Of a DNA stretch of 64,000 nt, positions 29,396-38,602 are shown in pieces. The notes below the pieces were generated by a model. It searched no databases. It was given only the letters and a program-made list of their open reading frames with translations, and had not been told where the DNA came from. The stretch spans positions 930,001 to 994,000 of the forward strand of contig CAWIFQ010000005.1 of the NCBI GenBank assembly GCA_963835495.1, written 5' to 3'. The position numbers and the translations under genes were made by a program. Source of the stretch: Acaudatibacter sp963835495 (GTDB lineage: Bacteria; Pseudomonadota; Alphaproteobacteria; Caulobacterales; Caulobacteraceae). Position 1 is the first letter of the stretch; each line of letters starts with the position of its first letter.

Positions 29396-30789
29396 CTAGG
29401 TGTTCATCGACTGGAAGAACTCTTCGTTGTTCTTGGTCTGGCGCAGCTTGTCGAGCAGGAACTCGATCGCGTCCTGCGCGCCCATCGGGTTGACGATGCG
29501 GTGCAGGATGTAGGTCTTCTGCAGCCATTCCTTCGGCGTGATCAGCTCTTCCTTGCGGGTGCCCGACTTGATGATGTCGATGGCCGGGTAGATCCGCTTG
29601 TCGGCGACCTTCCGGTCAAGGATGATTTCCGAGTTGCCGGTGCCCTTGAACTCTTCGAAGATCACCTCGTCCATCCGGCTGCCGGTGTCGATCAGGGCGG
29701 TGGCGATGATGGTCAGCGAGCCGCCTTCCTCGATGTTCCGCGCCGCGCCGAAGAAGCGCTTCGGCCGCTGCAGCGCGTTGGCGTCGACGCCGCCGGTCAG
29801 CACCTTGCCCGACGACGGGACGACGGTGTTGTAGGCGCGGCCGAGGCGGGTGACGCTGTCGAGCAGGATGACGACGTCGCGCTTGTGCTCGACCAGCCGC
29901 TTGGCCTTCTCGATCACCATCTCGGCGACTGCGACGTGGCGGGTGGCCGGCTCGTCGAAGGTCGAGGAGACCACCTCGCCCTTCACGGTGCGCTGCATGT
30001 CGGTCACTTCTTCCGGCCGCTCGTCGACCAGCAGCACGATCAGGTAGCACTCGGGGTGGTTGGCGGCGATCGACTTGGCGATGTTCTGCAGCATCACCGT
30101 CTTGCCGACGCGCGGCGGCGAGGTGATCAGGCAGCGCTGGCCCTTGCCGAGCGGCGCGACGATGTCGATCACCCGGCCGGTGCGGTCCTTCACGGTCGGA
30201 TCCGTCGAGCTCCATCGTCAGCCGCTCGTCCGGGTAGAGCGGCGTCAGGTTGTCGAACAGCACCTTGTGGCGGACGTTGTCCGGGTTCTCGAAGTTGATC
30301 AGCGACACATTGGTGAGGGCGAAATAGCGCTCGCCTTCGCGGGGCGCGCGAATGCCGCCGTCGACGGTGTCGCCGGTGCGCAGGCCGAACTTCCGGATCT
30401 GCGAGGGGCTCACATAGATGTCGTCGGGACCTGGCAGATAGTTGGCCTCCGGGCTGCGCAGGAAGCCGAAGCCGTCCTGGACGACTTCCAGCGTGCCGGA
30501 GCCCGAGATCTCCACGCCTTCCTCGGCGAGGGTCTTCAGGATCGCGAACATCATGTCCTGCTTGCGCATGGTGTTCGCGTTTTCGATCTCCAGCTTCTCG
30601 CCGAAGGCGAGGAGGTCGGCTGGCGAGTTCTTCTTCAGCTCCTGCCAGCGACATGGAGGTGAGTCCAAGCTCGGCGATGGCCGTGGCGGCTGCGCCGGGC
30701 TCTGACGATTCAGCGCCGGCTTCGGCTTCGAGGGCGCCTTCTGCCTCGGCTTCGGTCCCGGCGGATTCAAGTTCGGTGATGTCGGACAT
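29396..30789 (-). CDS. rho: Transcription termination factor Rho (frameshifted)
   Basis: Hexameric RNA helicase that ends transcription. An acidic N-terminal extension (MSDITELESAGTEAEAEG) precedes LQELKKNSPADLLAFGEKL, the RNA-binding OB fold (GFGFLRSPEANYLPGPDD), Walker A PPRVGKT and Walker B VVILLDSVTRLGRAYN. Two shifts occur, near 30650 (before QELKKNS) and near 30195 (before PTVKDRTGRVI). Length is two bases over a multiple of three. Corrected length is about 463 residues. The gap to hemJ (253 bases, 30790-31042) is its leader and holds no gene that I can support. Confidence 0.95.
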
Positions 30790-31042
30790 TCGGGTGGGTG
30801 ACTTTACGGTTGGGCGTCCGGGCGCAGGGCGGCCCGGGCGTGGAAGGGTTGTCGTTCGCGCCGCGCGCCTGGCGAGAAATGTCTATTGCGCGGGTATCGT
30901 TCAGGGGGCCGGACCGTCTGCGCCAAGATGAGGCGGCGGTCAGGTAAGAGGCGGGGGAGGCCGATGCGCCATCGGGCGACTCGGCTTCAGCTACCAGCGA
31001 AACCACATGCAGGCCAGGCGGTCAAGGCGCCATGCCGGCGGC

Positions 31043-31510
31043 TCAGAAGGCGAACTTGGTGGTGATGGCCAGCACCATGACGATCGCCGCCAGGAACGGC
31101 AGCTCGTTGGTCATCCGCCAGAACCGCTCGCTGCGGAGCATCACGCCGGCGGCGAACCGCTTCTGCGCCACCATCAGATAGTGATGCCACCAGGTGAGGA
31201 AAACGACCCCGGCGAGCTTGGTCAGCATCCAGGGGGTCAGCAGGAAGGCCCAGCCCCAGCGCTGCTCGGTCGCGTCGAACCAGATCAGGGTCAGGCCCAG
31301 GATCCAGACCACGATCATCGCCGGGTTCAGGATGATCTTCATCACCTTGGCTTCCATGACCCTGAAGGTCTCGTCCATCTCGCCGCCTGGCGTCGCGCGG
31401 TGGTGGTAGGCGAACAGCCGCGGCAGGTAGAGCAGCCCGGCCATCCAGGCGATCACGGCGATGATGTGCAGGCCGATCAGCAGGTTGTGCCAGAATTCGA
31501 GGTGTTTCAT
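31043..31510 (-). CDS. hemJ: Protoporphyrinogen IX oxidase HemJ (UPF0093)
   Basis: A 155-residue membrane protein with four hydrophobic helices. Conserved His residues sit in HNLLIGLHIIAVIAWMAGL and the pattern MEAKVMKIILNPAMI fits the family; LTPWMLTKLAGV and FRMTNE-like FWRMTNELP follow. It performs the penultimate step of heme synthesis in bacteria lacking HemY/HemG. The start overlaps the hemH stop by four bases, consistent with a hemE-hemH-hemJ unit. It is intact. Confidence 0.92.
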   Translation of the reverse strand: MKHLEFWHNLLIGLHIIAVIAWMAGLLYLPRLFAYHHRATPGGEMDETFRVMEAKVMKIILNPAMIVVWILGLTLIWFDATEQRWGWAFLLTPWMLTKLAGVVFLTWWHHYLMVAQKRFAAGVMLRSERFWRMTNELPFLAAIVMVLAITTKFAF

Positions 31511-32542
31511 GCGGCCAGGGTCCTGAGGGCGCAGCGGCTGAGGCCCGCCTCGCAAGGGGTCGCGCCGGCGGCGAGCGCCGGCCCGTCCAGCGCCCGTTCG
31601 ACCAGCGCCGCCAGTCCCTCGATGAAGCGCGGCTCGCACGCCCAGCGCGGGGACCCGGATGTAGGGCGAGACGCCGGCCTTCCGGGCCAGCTCGGCGTAG
31701 TCGCGGTCGAGCTCGACCAGGGTCTCGACATGCTCGGAGACGAAGGCGATCGGATCGATCACCACCCCGACGCCGTCCGCGGCGGCCCGCTCGATCTCCT
31801 CGATGGTCGAGGGCCCGAGCCACTTCATCGGCCCGACCCGGCTCTGGTAGCAGATGCGCCAGTCCCAGCGCCGGTCCAGCTGCGCCGCGACCGCCGCGCA
31901 GGTGCGCTCCACCTGCCAGCGGTAGGGATCGCCCGAGTCGGAGATGCGATTGCGGGAGCCCGTGCGCGGAGAACAGCAGACGCACCCGCTCCGGCGACCC
32001 GCCGGCTTCCCAAGCCTCGCGGATCAGCTCCGCGTGGGCTTCGGCGAACGCGTCCAGGTCGGAGTAGCAGCAGATGGCGTGCTGGCGGCCCGGGCCGGCG
32101 TAGAGCGCCTGCCAGGCCCGCAGCGACGAGGCGGTCGTGGTGGTGGAGAACTGCGGATAGAGCGGCAGCAGCACCACCTCGTCGGGCGCGAACCTGGCCA
32201 CCTCGGCGGCGGTCTGCGTCGGTGAGCGGGTTCCAGTAGCGCATGGCGACGAACAGCTTGATCTCGTCGTCCGGCCGCAGCTGCCGCCAGCCTCGTCGCC
32301 AGCGCCCCGGCCTGCGCCGCCGTTTCCGCGTTGCAGCGGCGAGGCGCCGCCCATCACCGCGTAGTTGGCGATCGCCGATTTCTGCCCGGATCCGCGAGAT
32401 CAGCTCCGCCAGCGCCATCCGCACCGGCGCCGGCGCGCCGATGATCGCCGGGTCGGAGAACAGGTTGCTTCAGGAACGGCCGCACCGCCTCGGGACCATC
32501 GGGGCCGCCGAGGTTGAACAGCACCACCGCGATCCGGCTCAT
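31507..32542 (-). CDS. hemH: Ferrochelatase (multiple frameshifts)
   Basis: Inserts Fe2+ into protoporphyrin IX. Fragments in successive frames give MSRIAVVLFNLGGPDGPEAV at the N-terminus, LPLYPQFSTTTTASSL, the catalytic-His motif LLFSAHGLP, ICYQSRVGPMKWLGPST and FVSEHVETLVELD, ending in ATPCEAGLSRCALRTLAA. At least six changes of frame occur between about 31650 and 32500, the densest damage in the window together with hemE. Corrected length is about 344 residues. Total loss is unlikely for a heme producer that keeps hemJ intact, so base-calling errors are favoured. Confidence 0.85.
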
Positions 32543-33605
32543 CCGCCGTCCACGCCGGCGTTGCGCCAGCTGGTCACCTGCTCGATGGCCTGCGCCAAGT
32601 GCTCGAGCGGCGTGTCGGGCAGGACCCCGTGGCCGAGATTGAACACATAGGGGCCGCTCGACCACTGTCGCAGCATCTCGTCGATCCGCGCCGTCGAGCG
32701 CCGGGCCGCCGGCGCGCAGCAGCAGCCGGATCGAGCGCGCCCTGGATCGCCACGCGCTCCTGCAGCTGCAGCCCCAGCTCCGCCGGCGCGTCCGTGCCCA
32801 GGCCGACGACCTGCACGCCGGTCGCTGCGGCGTAGCGCTCCACCAGCGCTGGCGAGGCGCCGCGTGGAAAGCCGATGATCGGGACGGTGACGCCGCGCGC
32901 CCGCAGCCCCTCGACGATGCGCCGGTGCGGGCGGATCACCAGCCGTTCGAACAATTCCGGTTCCGGCAGCAGTTCGGCCCAGGATTCGAACATCTGCAGC
33001 GCCTGCGCGCCCGCCTCGGCCTGCATGGCGAGGTAGCGGGATGGTGGCCTCGGCGACGATGTCGACCAGCGGCCCGACCCGGCCCAGGTCGGCCAGCGCC
33101 ATGGCGCGCGCCTCGGCCCGCGCCGCTTCGCCGCCGCGGCCACGCAGCATGTAGGTCGCCACCGTCCACGGGCGCGCCGGCAAAGCCGATCAGCGCGCGG
33201 CTCGGCTCCAGCTCGGCCCGCACCCGCCGCACCGTCTCGCCGACCGCAGGCCAGCTCGCCGGCGGCGCTCTCGATCTTCGCTTCGAGGCTCCTCAGCGAC
33301 GGCAACGGCCCGAGCCGCGGTCCTTCGCCCGCCTCGAACCAGAGCTCCTGACCCAGCGCCATCGGCAGCGTCAGGATGTCGGCGAACACGATGGCGGCGT
33401 CGTAGGCGAAACGCCGCATCGGCTGCAGCGTCACCTCGGCGGCGGTCTCGGGATTCATGCAGAGGTTGAGGAAACCACCGGCCTTGGCCCTCAGCTCGCG
33501 GTATTCCGGCAGGCAGCGTCCGGCCTGGCGCATGAACCAGACCGGTGGCCGCTCGACAGGTTCACGATCGATGGCGCGCAGGAGGAGGGGTCTGACCGGG
33601 TTCAT
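32539..33605 (-). CDS. hemE: Uroporphyrinogen decarboxylase (multiple frameshifts)
   Basis: Decarboxylates uroporphyrinogen III to coproporphyrinogen III. The start is MNPVRPLLLRAIDRE and the active-site segment is VWFMRQAGRCLPEYRE. FADILTLPMALG, GFAGAPWTVATYM (after correction), QMFESWAELL, IIGFPRGAS and FNLGHGVLPDTP follow. Frame changes lie near 33245, 33170, 33040 and 32705. The stop overlaps the hemH start by four bases. It borders the origin region, the same neighbour as in C. crescentus. Confidence 0.93.
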
Positions 33606-33677
33606 TGCGCCCCTTAAACCGCCCTGAAGGGCAAGGCTCAAGGGCTGGGGCGCCAAAGGCCTTCCTACTTCATCTCC

Positions 33678-33693
33678 TTAATAAAAGGTTAAC
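33678..33693. promoter_or_regulatory. CtrA binding box 1 in origin region
   Basis: TTAATAAAAGGTTAAC fits TTAA-N7-TTAAC exactly. In Caulobacter, CtrA bound to such boxes in Cori blocks replication initiation. It lies 73 bases upstream of the hemE start, so it may also affect hemE transcription. Confidence 0.8.
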
Positions 33694-33896
33694 CTAGGTA
33701 TTAGGAGGAAGTGGGCAGGGGAGGAGTGGGGAACGATTGGAGCTCACGCCCTTGGCGCCCCGCCCGTTCGCGCCCATTCCACAGATGACGGCTGCGGCCT
33801 CAGCCGCCCTGTGAATTGCGGTGAGAACCGGGCAAGCTATTGTTCCAGCCGCTTATCCTGCCGCGGCGAACGGGCAGGATCGTTGAAGGAACGCGA

Positions 33897-33905
33897 TTGT
33901 CCACA
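33897..33905 (+). promoter_or_regulatory. DnaA-box-like 9-mer
   Basis: TTGTCCACA differs by one base from the consensus TTATCCACA. It lies centrally in the origin region between the two CtrA boxes. Other candidates in the region have two or three mismatches and are not listed. Confidence 0.5.
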
Positions 33906-34056
33906 CCGGCGAGAGGGACGATGGAACCCGGCATCCACCAGGCCGGCGGCCTGGGGAGGACACGCCCCGACGGCGCCCCGCTCATCCCCAGGCGCGGCAG
34001 CCAGTCGCAGGACGCGCGGAACCGTCCACTTCGAGGGGGCCACAATGCCGCCTTGG

Positions 34057-34072
34057 TTAACGATCGGTTAAC
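34057..34072. promoter_or_regulatory. CtrA binding box 2 in origin region
   Basis: TTAACGATCGGTTAAC fits TTAA-N7-TTAAC exactly and is itself a perfect 12-bp palindrome in its core (GTTAACGATCGGTTAAC overlap). It lies 47 bases upstream of the DUF299 start and probably overlaps that promoter. Confidence 0.8.
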
Positions 34073-34118
34073 GCTCCGTGCACAGCTTTTCGCAGAAATA
34101 TTCGCTGGCGGCGGCGCT

Positions 34119-34970
34119 ATGACCAGCCGCACGCGCCTCGCCACCTACTTCCACGTCCACCTGGTTTCCGACTCCACCGGCGAGACGCTGAACGCCCTGG
34201 CGCGCGCGGTCTGCGCCCGGTTCACCAACGTGCTGCCGATCGAGCACATCTACGCCCTGGTCCGCTCGCCGCCCCAGCTGGAGCGGGCGCTGGAGGAGAT
34301 CGCCAACGCGCCGGGCGTGGTGCTGCACACCATCATCGACCCGGCCCTGCGCGGCGCGCTGGAGGACGGCTGCCAGGCGATGGACATGCCCTGCATCGCC
34401 GGCGCTCGACCCGCTGGTCTCGGCGCTGTCGCGCTATCTCGGCGCGCCGCTCTCGACCCGGGTCGGGCGCGCAGTACGCGCTGGACGCCGACTATTTCAA
34501 CCGGATGGACGCGCTGAACTACGCCATCGGCCACGACGACGGCCAGGGCGGCCAGGACCTGGAGCGGGCCGACGTGGTCCTGGTGGGCGTCTCGCGCACC
34601 TCGAAGACCCCGACCTGCATCTACCTGGCCCACCGCGGCGTGCGCGCCGCCAATGTGCCGCTGGTGGCCGCGCGGCGTGCCGCCGCGATTGCGGGCGGCT
34701 GAAAGGCGTGCCGATCGTGGCGCTGACACGTCTCGCCCGACCGGCTGCTGGAGATCCGCCGCAACCGCCTGAAAAGCCTCAACGAGCAGCGCGAGAGCAG
34801 CCTACGTCGACAGCGACGCGGTGCGTCAGGAGGTGATCGAGGCGCGCCGGCTGTTCGAACGCGAAGGCTGGCCGGTGATCGACGTCACCCGCCGCTCGGT
34901 CGAGGAGACGGCGGCGGCGGTGATCAACATCCTCTCCGGCGGGCGCGGCCAGGTCGAGGTGCTGGGGTGA
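34119..34970 (+). CDS. PpsR/PPDK regulatory kinase-phosphorylase, DUF299 (multiple frameshifts)
   Basis: Bifunctional ADP-dependent kinase/Pi-dependent phosphorylase that controls PEP synthase or pyruvate phosphate dikinase. The N-terminus TYFHVHLVSDSTGETLN is diagnostic. The P-loop-like GVSRTSKTPTCIYLAHRGVRAAN is intact, and the C-terminus DRLLEIRRNRLKSLNEQR is readable after correction, ending IDVTRRSVEETAAAV. Frame changes lie near 34405, 34466, 34670, 34690, 34727 and 34805. It is the first gene right of oriC, as in C. crescentus. The stop overlaps the next GTG start by four bases. Confidence 0.88.
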
Positions 34971-35572
34971 CGCCGGTGGTGCTGGCGTCGAGCAGCGCCG
35001 TCACGCGCGGCGATCCTACGGGCCGCCGGCGTGCCGTTCGAGGCCGCGGCCTCCGGCGTCGACGAGGAAGCCGCGAAGGCCGCGCCTGCTGGACGCCGGC
35101 GCAGGGCCCGCGCGAGATCGCCGACGCTCTGGCCGAGGCCAAGGCCGTCGCGGTTTCCAAGTCGGCTGCCGGGCGCGCTGGTCATCGGCGCCGACCAGAC
35201 GCTGGAGCTCGACGGCGAGCTGTTCGACAAGGCCGAGACGCTGAGCGAGGCGCGCGCGCGGCTGCGGCGAGCTGCGCGGCCGCAGCCACCTGCTGCACTC
35301 GGCGGTGGTCGTCGCCCAGCACGGCGACGCCGATCTGGCGCGATCGTCGAGAGCCCGCGCCTGGCCATGCGCGCCTTCTCCGACGCCTTCCTGGACGCCT
35401 ATCTGACGCGGCGACGGCGAGGCGTTGCTGGGCTCGGTCGGCTGCTACCAGCTGGAGGGCGAGGGCGCGCAGCTGTTCGACGCGATCGAGGGCGACTATT
35501 TCGCCATCCTCGGCCTGCCGCTGCTGCCGCTGCTGGCCTTGCTGCGCGCGAAGGGCGCTGCTCGCGGCATGA
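34967..35572 (+). CDS. maf: Maf-family nucleoside triphosphate pyrophosphatase (multiple frameshifts)
   Basis: House-cleaning pyrophosphatase acting on non-canonical or pyrimidine NTPs. The GTG start gives MTPVVLASSSAV, the signature phosphate loop. In shifted frames appear LVIGADQTLELDGELFDKAE, which matches the Maf motif GADQ, then RLAMRAFSDAFLDAYL and SVGCYQLEGEGAQLFDAIEGDYFAILG. At least five frame changes occur (near 34998, 35085, 35168, 35270 and 35335, then 35410). It is embedded in the oriC-proximal cluster with 4-base overlaps on both sides. Confidence 0.87.
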   Translation: MTPVVLASSSAVTRGDPTGRRRAVRGRGLRRRRGSREGRACWTPAQGPREIADALAEAKAVAVSKSAAGRAGHRRRPDAGARRRAVRQGRDAERGARAAAASCAAAATCCTRRWSSPSTATPIWRDRREPAPGHARLLRRLPGRLSDAATARRCWARSAATSWRARARSCSTRSRATISPSSACRCCRCWPCCARRALLAA

Positions 35573-36420
35573 GCGATCACGCGGCTCGACCATGGTGGCC
35601 GGCGTCGCCGGCGCGCCGGTGGCCCACTCGCTGAGCCCGCTGATCCACAACGCCTGGCTCGAGGCGGCGGGCCTCGACGCGGTCTATGTCGCCTTCACGC
35701 CGCCGACCGAAGGCGTTCGAGGCCTTCGCCCGAGGGCCTGCGCGGCGGCGCGGTGCGCGGGACTCAACGTCACCGTGCCGTTCAAGGAGGCGGCGCTCGC
35801 GCTCGCCGACAGCGCCAGCGACCGGGCCCGGGCCGCCGGCGCGGCGAACCTGCTGATCTTCACGCCCGGCGGCGAGATCGTCGCCGACAACACCGACGGC
35901 GCGGGCCTGCTGGCCGCGCTGGCCGAGCAAGCGCCGCCGGGCTTTGACGCCGCCGCCGGCCCGGTGGTGATCCTGGGCGCCGGCGGCGCGCGCGAGGCGC
36001 GGCCGCAGCGCTGGCGAGGCCGGCGCGCCGGAGATCCGGATCGTCAACCGCACCCATGGCCGCGCGGAAGCTCTGGCGAGCGCCGTCGGCCCGGCAGGCC
36101 GCGCGATGGCGCTCGAGCCCGAAGCGTTCGACGACGCCACCCTGATCATCAACGCCACCACGCTCGGCCTCGGCGGCGGCCACGGCCCGGCGGCGGCGTT
36201 CGGTCCGGCTCGACGCGGCGCGGTGGTGATGGACATGGTCTATCGGCCGCTGCACACCGAGTTCCTCGAGCGGGCGGCTCGCGCGGGGCTTGCGACGGTC
36301 GACGGCCTGGCGATGCTGATCGGCCAGGCGGCGCCGTCGTTCGAGGCCTTCTTCGGCGCCGCGCCGCCCGCGATCGACGTCCGCGCCCTGTGCCTGGCCG
36401 CGCTGGGAGAAAGCCGATGA
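35569..36420 (+). CDS. aroE: Shikimate dehydrogenase (multiple frameshifts)
   Basis: NADPH-dependent step of the shikimate pathway. ATG 35569 overlaps the maf stop. Family motifs appear in successive frames: GAPVAHSLSPLIHNAWL, LNVTVPFKE with the catalytic lysine, DNTDGAG, VILGAGGA, INATTLGL and the C-terminal IGQAAPSFEAFFG. Frame changes lie near 35588, 35718, 35735 and 35995-36025. From about 36045 onward the frame is stable to the TGA at 36420. Corrected length is about 280 residues, normal. Confidence 0.9.
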
Positions 36421-37052
36421 TCACGCTCGGCCTCACCGGCTCGATCGGCATGGGCAAGTCGGCCACCGCGGCGATGTTCGCCGAGGAAGGCTGCCCGGTC
36501 TACGACGCCGACGCCGAGGTGCACCGGCTGTACGCCAAGGGCGGCGCGGCGGTGGCCCCGGTCGAGGCGGCGTTCCCCGGCGTCGAGGAAGACGGCGCGA
36601 TCGACCGCGCCAAGCTCTCGGCGCGGGTGGTGGGCGACAACGAGGCGCTCCAGCGGCTCAACGGCATCGTCTGGCCGCTGCTGGGCGCGGCCCGGCGGGA
36701 CTTCTTCCGCAAGGCCGAGGAAGACGGCGTGGCGATCGTGGTGCTCGACATCCCGCTGCTGTTCGAGACCGGCGGCGAGCGCAACATGGACGCGGTGGTG
36801 GTGGTCTCCGCCCCGGCCGACGTGCAGCGCCAGCGCGTGCTGGCCCGCGAGGACATGAGCGAGGCCAAGCTCGACGCCATCCTCGCCCGTCAGATGGCCG
36901 ACGCGGAGAAGCGCGCCCGCGCCCATTTCGTGGTCGACACCAGCCGCGGCTTCGACGCCGCCCGCGCCCAGGTCCGCGACATCATCGCCGCGCTGAAACA
37001 CCCCGATTGGCGCTCTTCGCGCCTTGAAGCGAGCCGCGAACAGTCACACTGA
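36417..37052 (+). CDS. coaE: Dephospho-CoA kinase
   Basis: Last step of CoA synthesis. A 211-residue protein with P-loop GLTGSIGMGKS at residues 5-15, YDADAEVHRLY (the catalytic Asp region), and VLDIPLLFETGGE. The ATG overlaps the aroE stop by four bases. It is intact, in contrast to its upstream neighbours. Confidence 0.94.
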   Translation: MITLGLTGSIGMGKSATAAMFAEEGCPVYDADAEVHRLYAKGGAAVAPVEAAFPGVEEDGAIDRAKLSARVVGDNEALQRLNGIVWPLLGAARRDFFRKAEEDGVAIVVLDIPLLFETGGERNMDAVVVVSAPADVQRQRVLAREDMSEAKLDAILARQMADAEKRARAHFVVDTSRGFDAARAQVRDIIAALKHPDWRSSRLEASREQSH

Positions 37053-37057
37053 AGGGC

Positions 37058-37781
37058 ATGGCGCGCGAGATCGTCCTCGACACCGAGACCACCGGCCTCG
37101 ACCCCCGCAGCGGCCACCGGCTGATCGAAATCGCCTGCGTCGAGCTGGACGACCTCATCCCGACCGGCCGGACGTTCCACCGCTACATCCACCCCGAGCG
37201 CGAGATCGATTTCGAGGCCCAGCGGGTGCACGGCATCTCGCTGACGTTCCTGGCCGACAAGCCGAGGTTCGGCGATGTCGACGTGGTCGACGCCTTCCTC
37301 GAGTTCATCGGCGAGGCCACGCTGGTGGCGCACAACGCCGCCTTCGACCGCGACTTCATCAACGCCGAGCTGGAGCGACTCGGGCGGGCGGCGCTGCACG
37401 AGCGCCGCTGGGTCGACACGCTGGGCCTGGCCCAGAAGCGCTATCCCGGGCATGTACAATTCGCTCGACGCGCTCTGTAAGCGCTTCAAGATCTCGCTGG
37501 GCGAGCGCGAGAAGCACGGCGCGCTGGTCGACGCCAAGCTGCTGGCCAGCGTCTATCTCGAGCTGCAGGGCGGCCGCGAGCGCGGGCTCGACCTGTCGGT
37601 CAACGGTGCGCGCTCGTCCAACCAGGCCGGCCTGGCCGCCGCCCGCGACTACGGCCCGCGGCCGCGGCCGCTGGCGTCACGCGTCACCGAGGCCGAACGC
37701 CTGCTGCACGCCGCGTTCATCCGCGACGCGCTGAAGGACGCCGCGGTTTGGCTGCAGTTCGAGGAACTGGGCTTCGCCTAG
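37058..37781 (+). CDS. dnaQ: DNA polymerase III epsilon subunit (frameshifted)
   Basis: Proofreading 3'-5' exonuclease of the replicase. DEDDh motifs: DTETTGLD (residues 8-15), HNAAFDRDF, and HGALVDAKLLA with the general-base His. One shift near 37448 (CCCGGG run) splits RYPG from MYNSLDALCKRF. Length is one base over a multiple of three. Corrected length is about 240 residues, normal. It follows coaE by 5 bases. Confidence 0.94.
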
Positions 37782-37804
37782 GGCCCTCGGGGCCATCGCG
37801 CACT

Positions 37805-37935
37805 CGTCACCCCGGCCAAGCGGCGATAGCCGCGCCGAGCCGGGGCCGGACAGTCCGCCTCATAGACGATTTCCAGCTCGGCAGGGGCCCCTCCGTCCCC
37901 GGGTCTTCGCGCTTCGCGCTCCGCCCGGGGTGACG
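37805..37935. repeat. 131-bp palindromic repeat between dnaQ and secB, family F
   Basis: It begins CGTCACCCCGGC and ends GCCCGGGGTGACG; the ends are inverted repeats and several shorter complementary blocks lie inside. No second copy was found in this window. It fills the convergent 162-base gap between dnaQ and secB. Confidence 0.65.
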
Positions 37936-37943
37936 GTGTGTTG

Positions 37944-38438
37944 TTAGGCCAGGCCGATCGGCTGGCCCTGGGCGGCGCGGCGGCTGGCGTAGATGCCGGC
38001 GAAATCGAGCGGCTCCAGCATGAACGGCGGGAAGCCGCCCTCGCCGGTCAGGTCGGCGATGATCCGGCGCGCGAACGGGAACAGGTAGCGCGGGCACTCG
38101 ATCATCAGCACCGGCTCCAGGTCCTGCTCGCTGACGCCGACGATCTGGAACAGCCCGCCATAGACCAGCTCGATGTGGAACACCGCCTCGTTGTCGCGCA
38201 CCGCCCGGGCGGTCAGCTTGAGCTCGATATCGAAGAAGCCGTCCGGACGGCCCTTGGCGTTGAGCTCGACGCCGAGGTCGATCTGCGGCTGCGTCGGTCC
38301 CGCGCGCAGCGAGTCCGGCGCGAGCGGATTCTCGAACGACAGGTCGTGGATGTACTGGGCGAGGATTCGAACCCCTGGGGGGCCGGCGGCAGGATCGGGG
38401 CCGCCGTTGGGGCCGCTGGGAGGCGGAAGGTCGGTCAT
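37944..38438 (-). CDS. secB: Protein-export chaperone SecB
   Basis: A 164-residue cytosolic chaperone that keeps preproteins unfolded for SecA. It shows AQYIHDLSFENPLAP, the family hallmark, then FDIELKLTARA, VYGGLFQI and CPRYLFPFARRIIADLT-like segment near the end. The ATG giving MTDLPPPSG was chosen over an upstream in-frame ATG because the extra 16 residues are not SecB-like. It is divergent from the Tim44-domain gene. Confidence 0.95.
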   Translation of the reverse strand: MTDLPPPSGPNGGPDPAAGPPGVRILAQYIHDLSFENPLAPDSLRAGPTQPQIDLGVELNAKGRPDGFFDIELKLTARAVRDNEAVFHIELVYGGLFQIVGVSEQDLEPVLMIECPRYLFPFARRIIADLTGEGGFPPFMLEPLDFAGIYASRRAAQGQPIGLA

Positions 38439-38602
38439 TGCGGCTGCGGTTCCGTCGCCATGGGTGCGGGGCCGGCTCGCTAACATGCGTCTTTCGGCGG
38501 CGCAACGTCGCGCCGGAAGCGCACGGGAGACGGGGGGCCTGACGGCGGGAACCGGACACGCCTATATTGACTTCGAAGCAAGAACGTCGCGAAAGCTCAT
38601 CC

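Larger units (their letters stand above)
33606..34118. other. oriC: Chromosomal replication origin region (Cori-type)
   Basis: A 513-base divergent gap between hemE and the DUF299 gene, exactly where C. crescentus carries its origin. It contains two perfect CtrA boxes (33678 and 34057), a DnaA-box-like TTGTCCACA (33897), and a locally AT-rich stretch at 33675-33705 in an otherwise GC-rich sequence. The function is inferred from synteny plus these sites. No IHF site or row of strong DnaA boxes is obvious by eye, and dnaA is not in the window. Confidence 0.85.

Noticed and set aside
33606..34118. Additional DnaA boxes at about 33776, 33855 and 33990
   Set aside because: They differ from TTATCCACA at two or three positions and would occur by chance in a region of this size.
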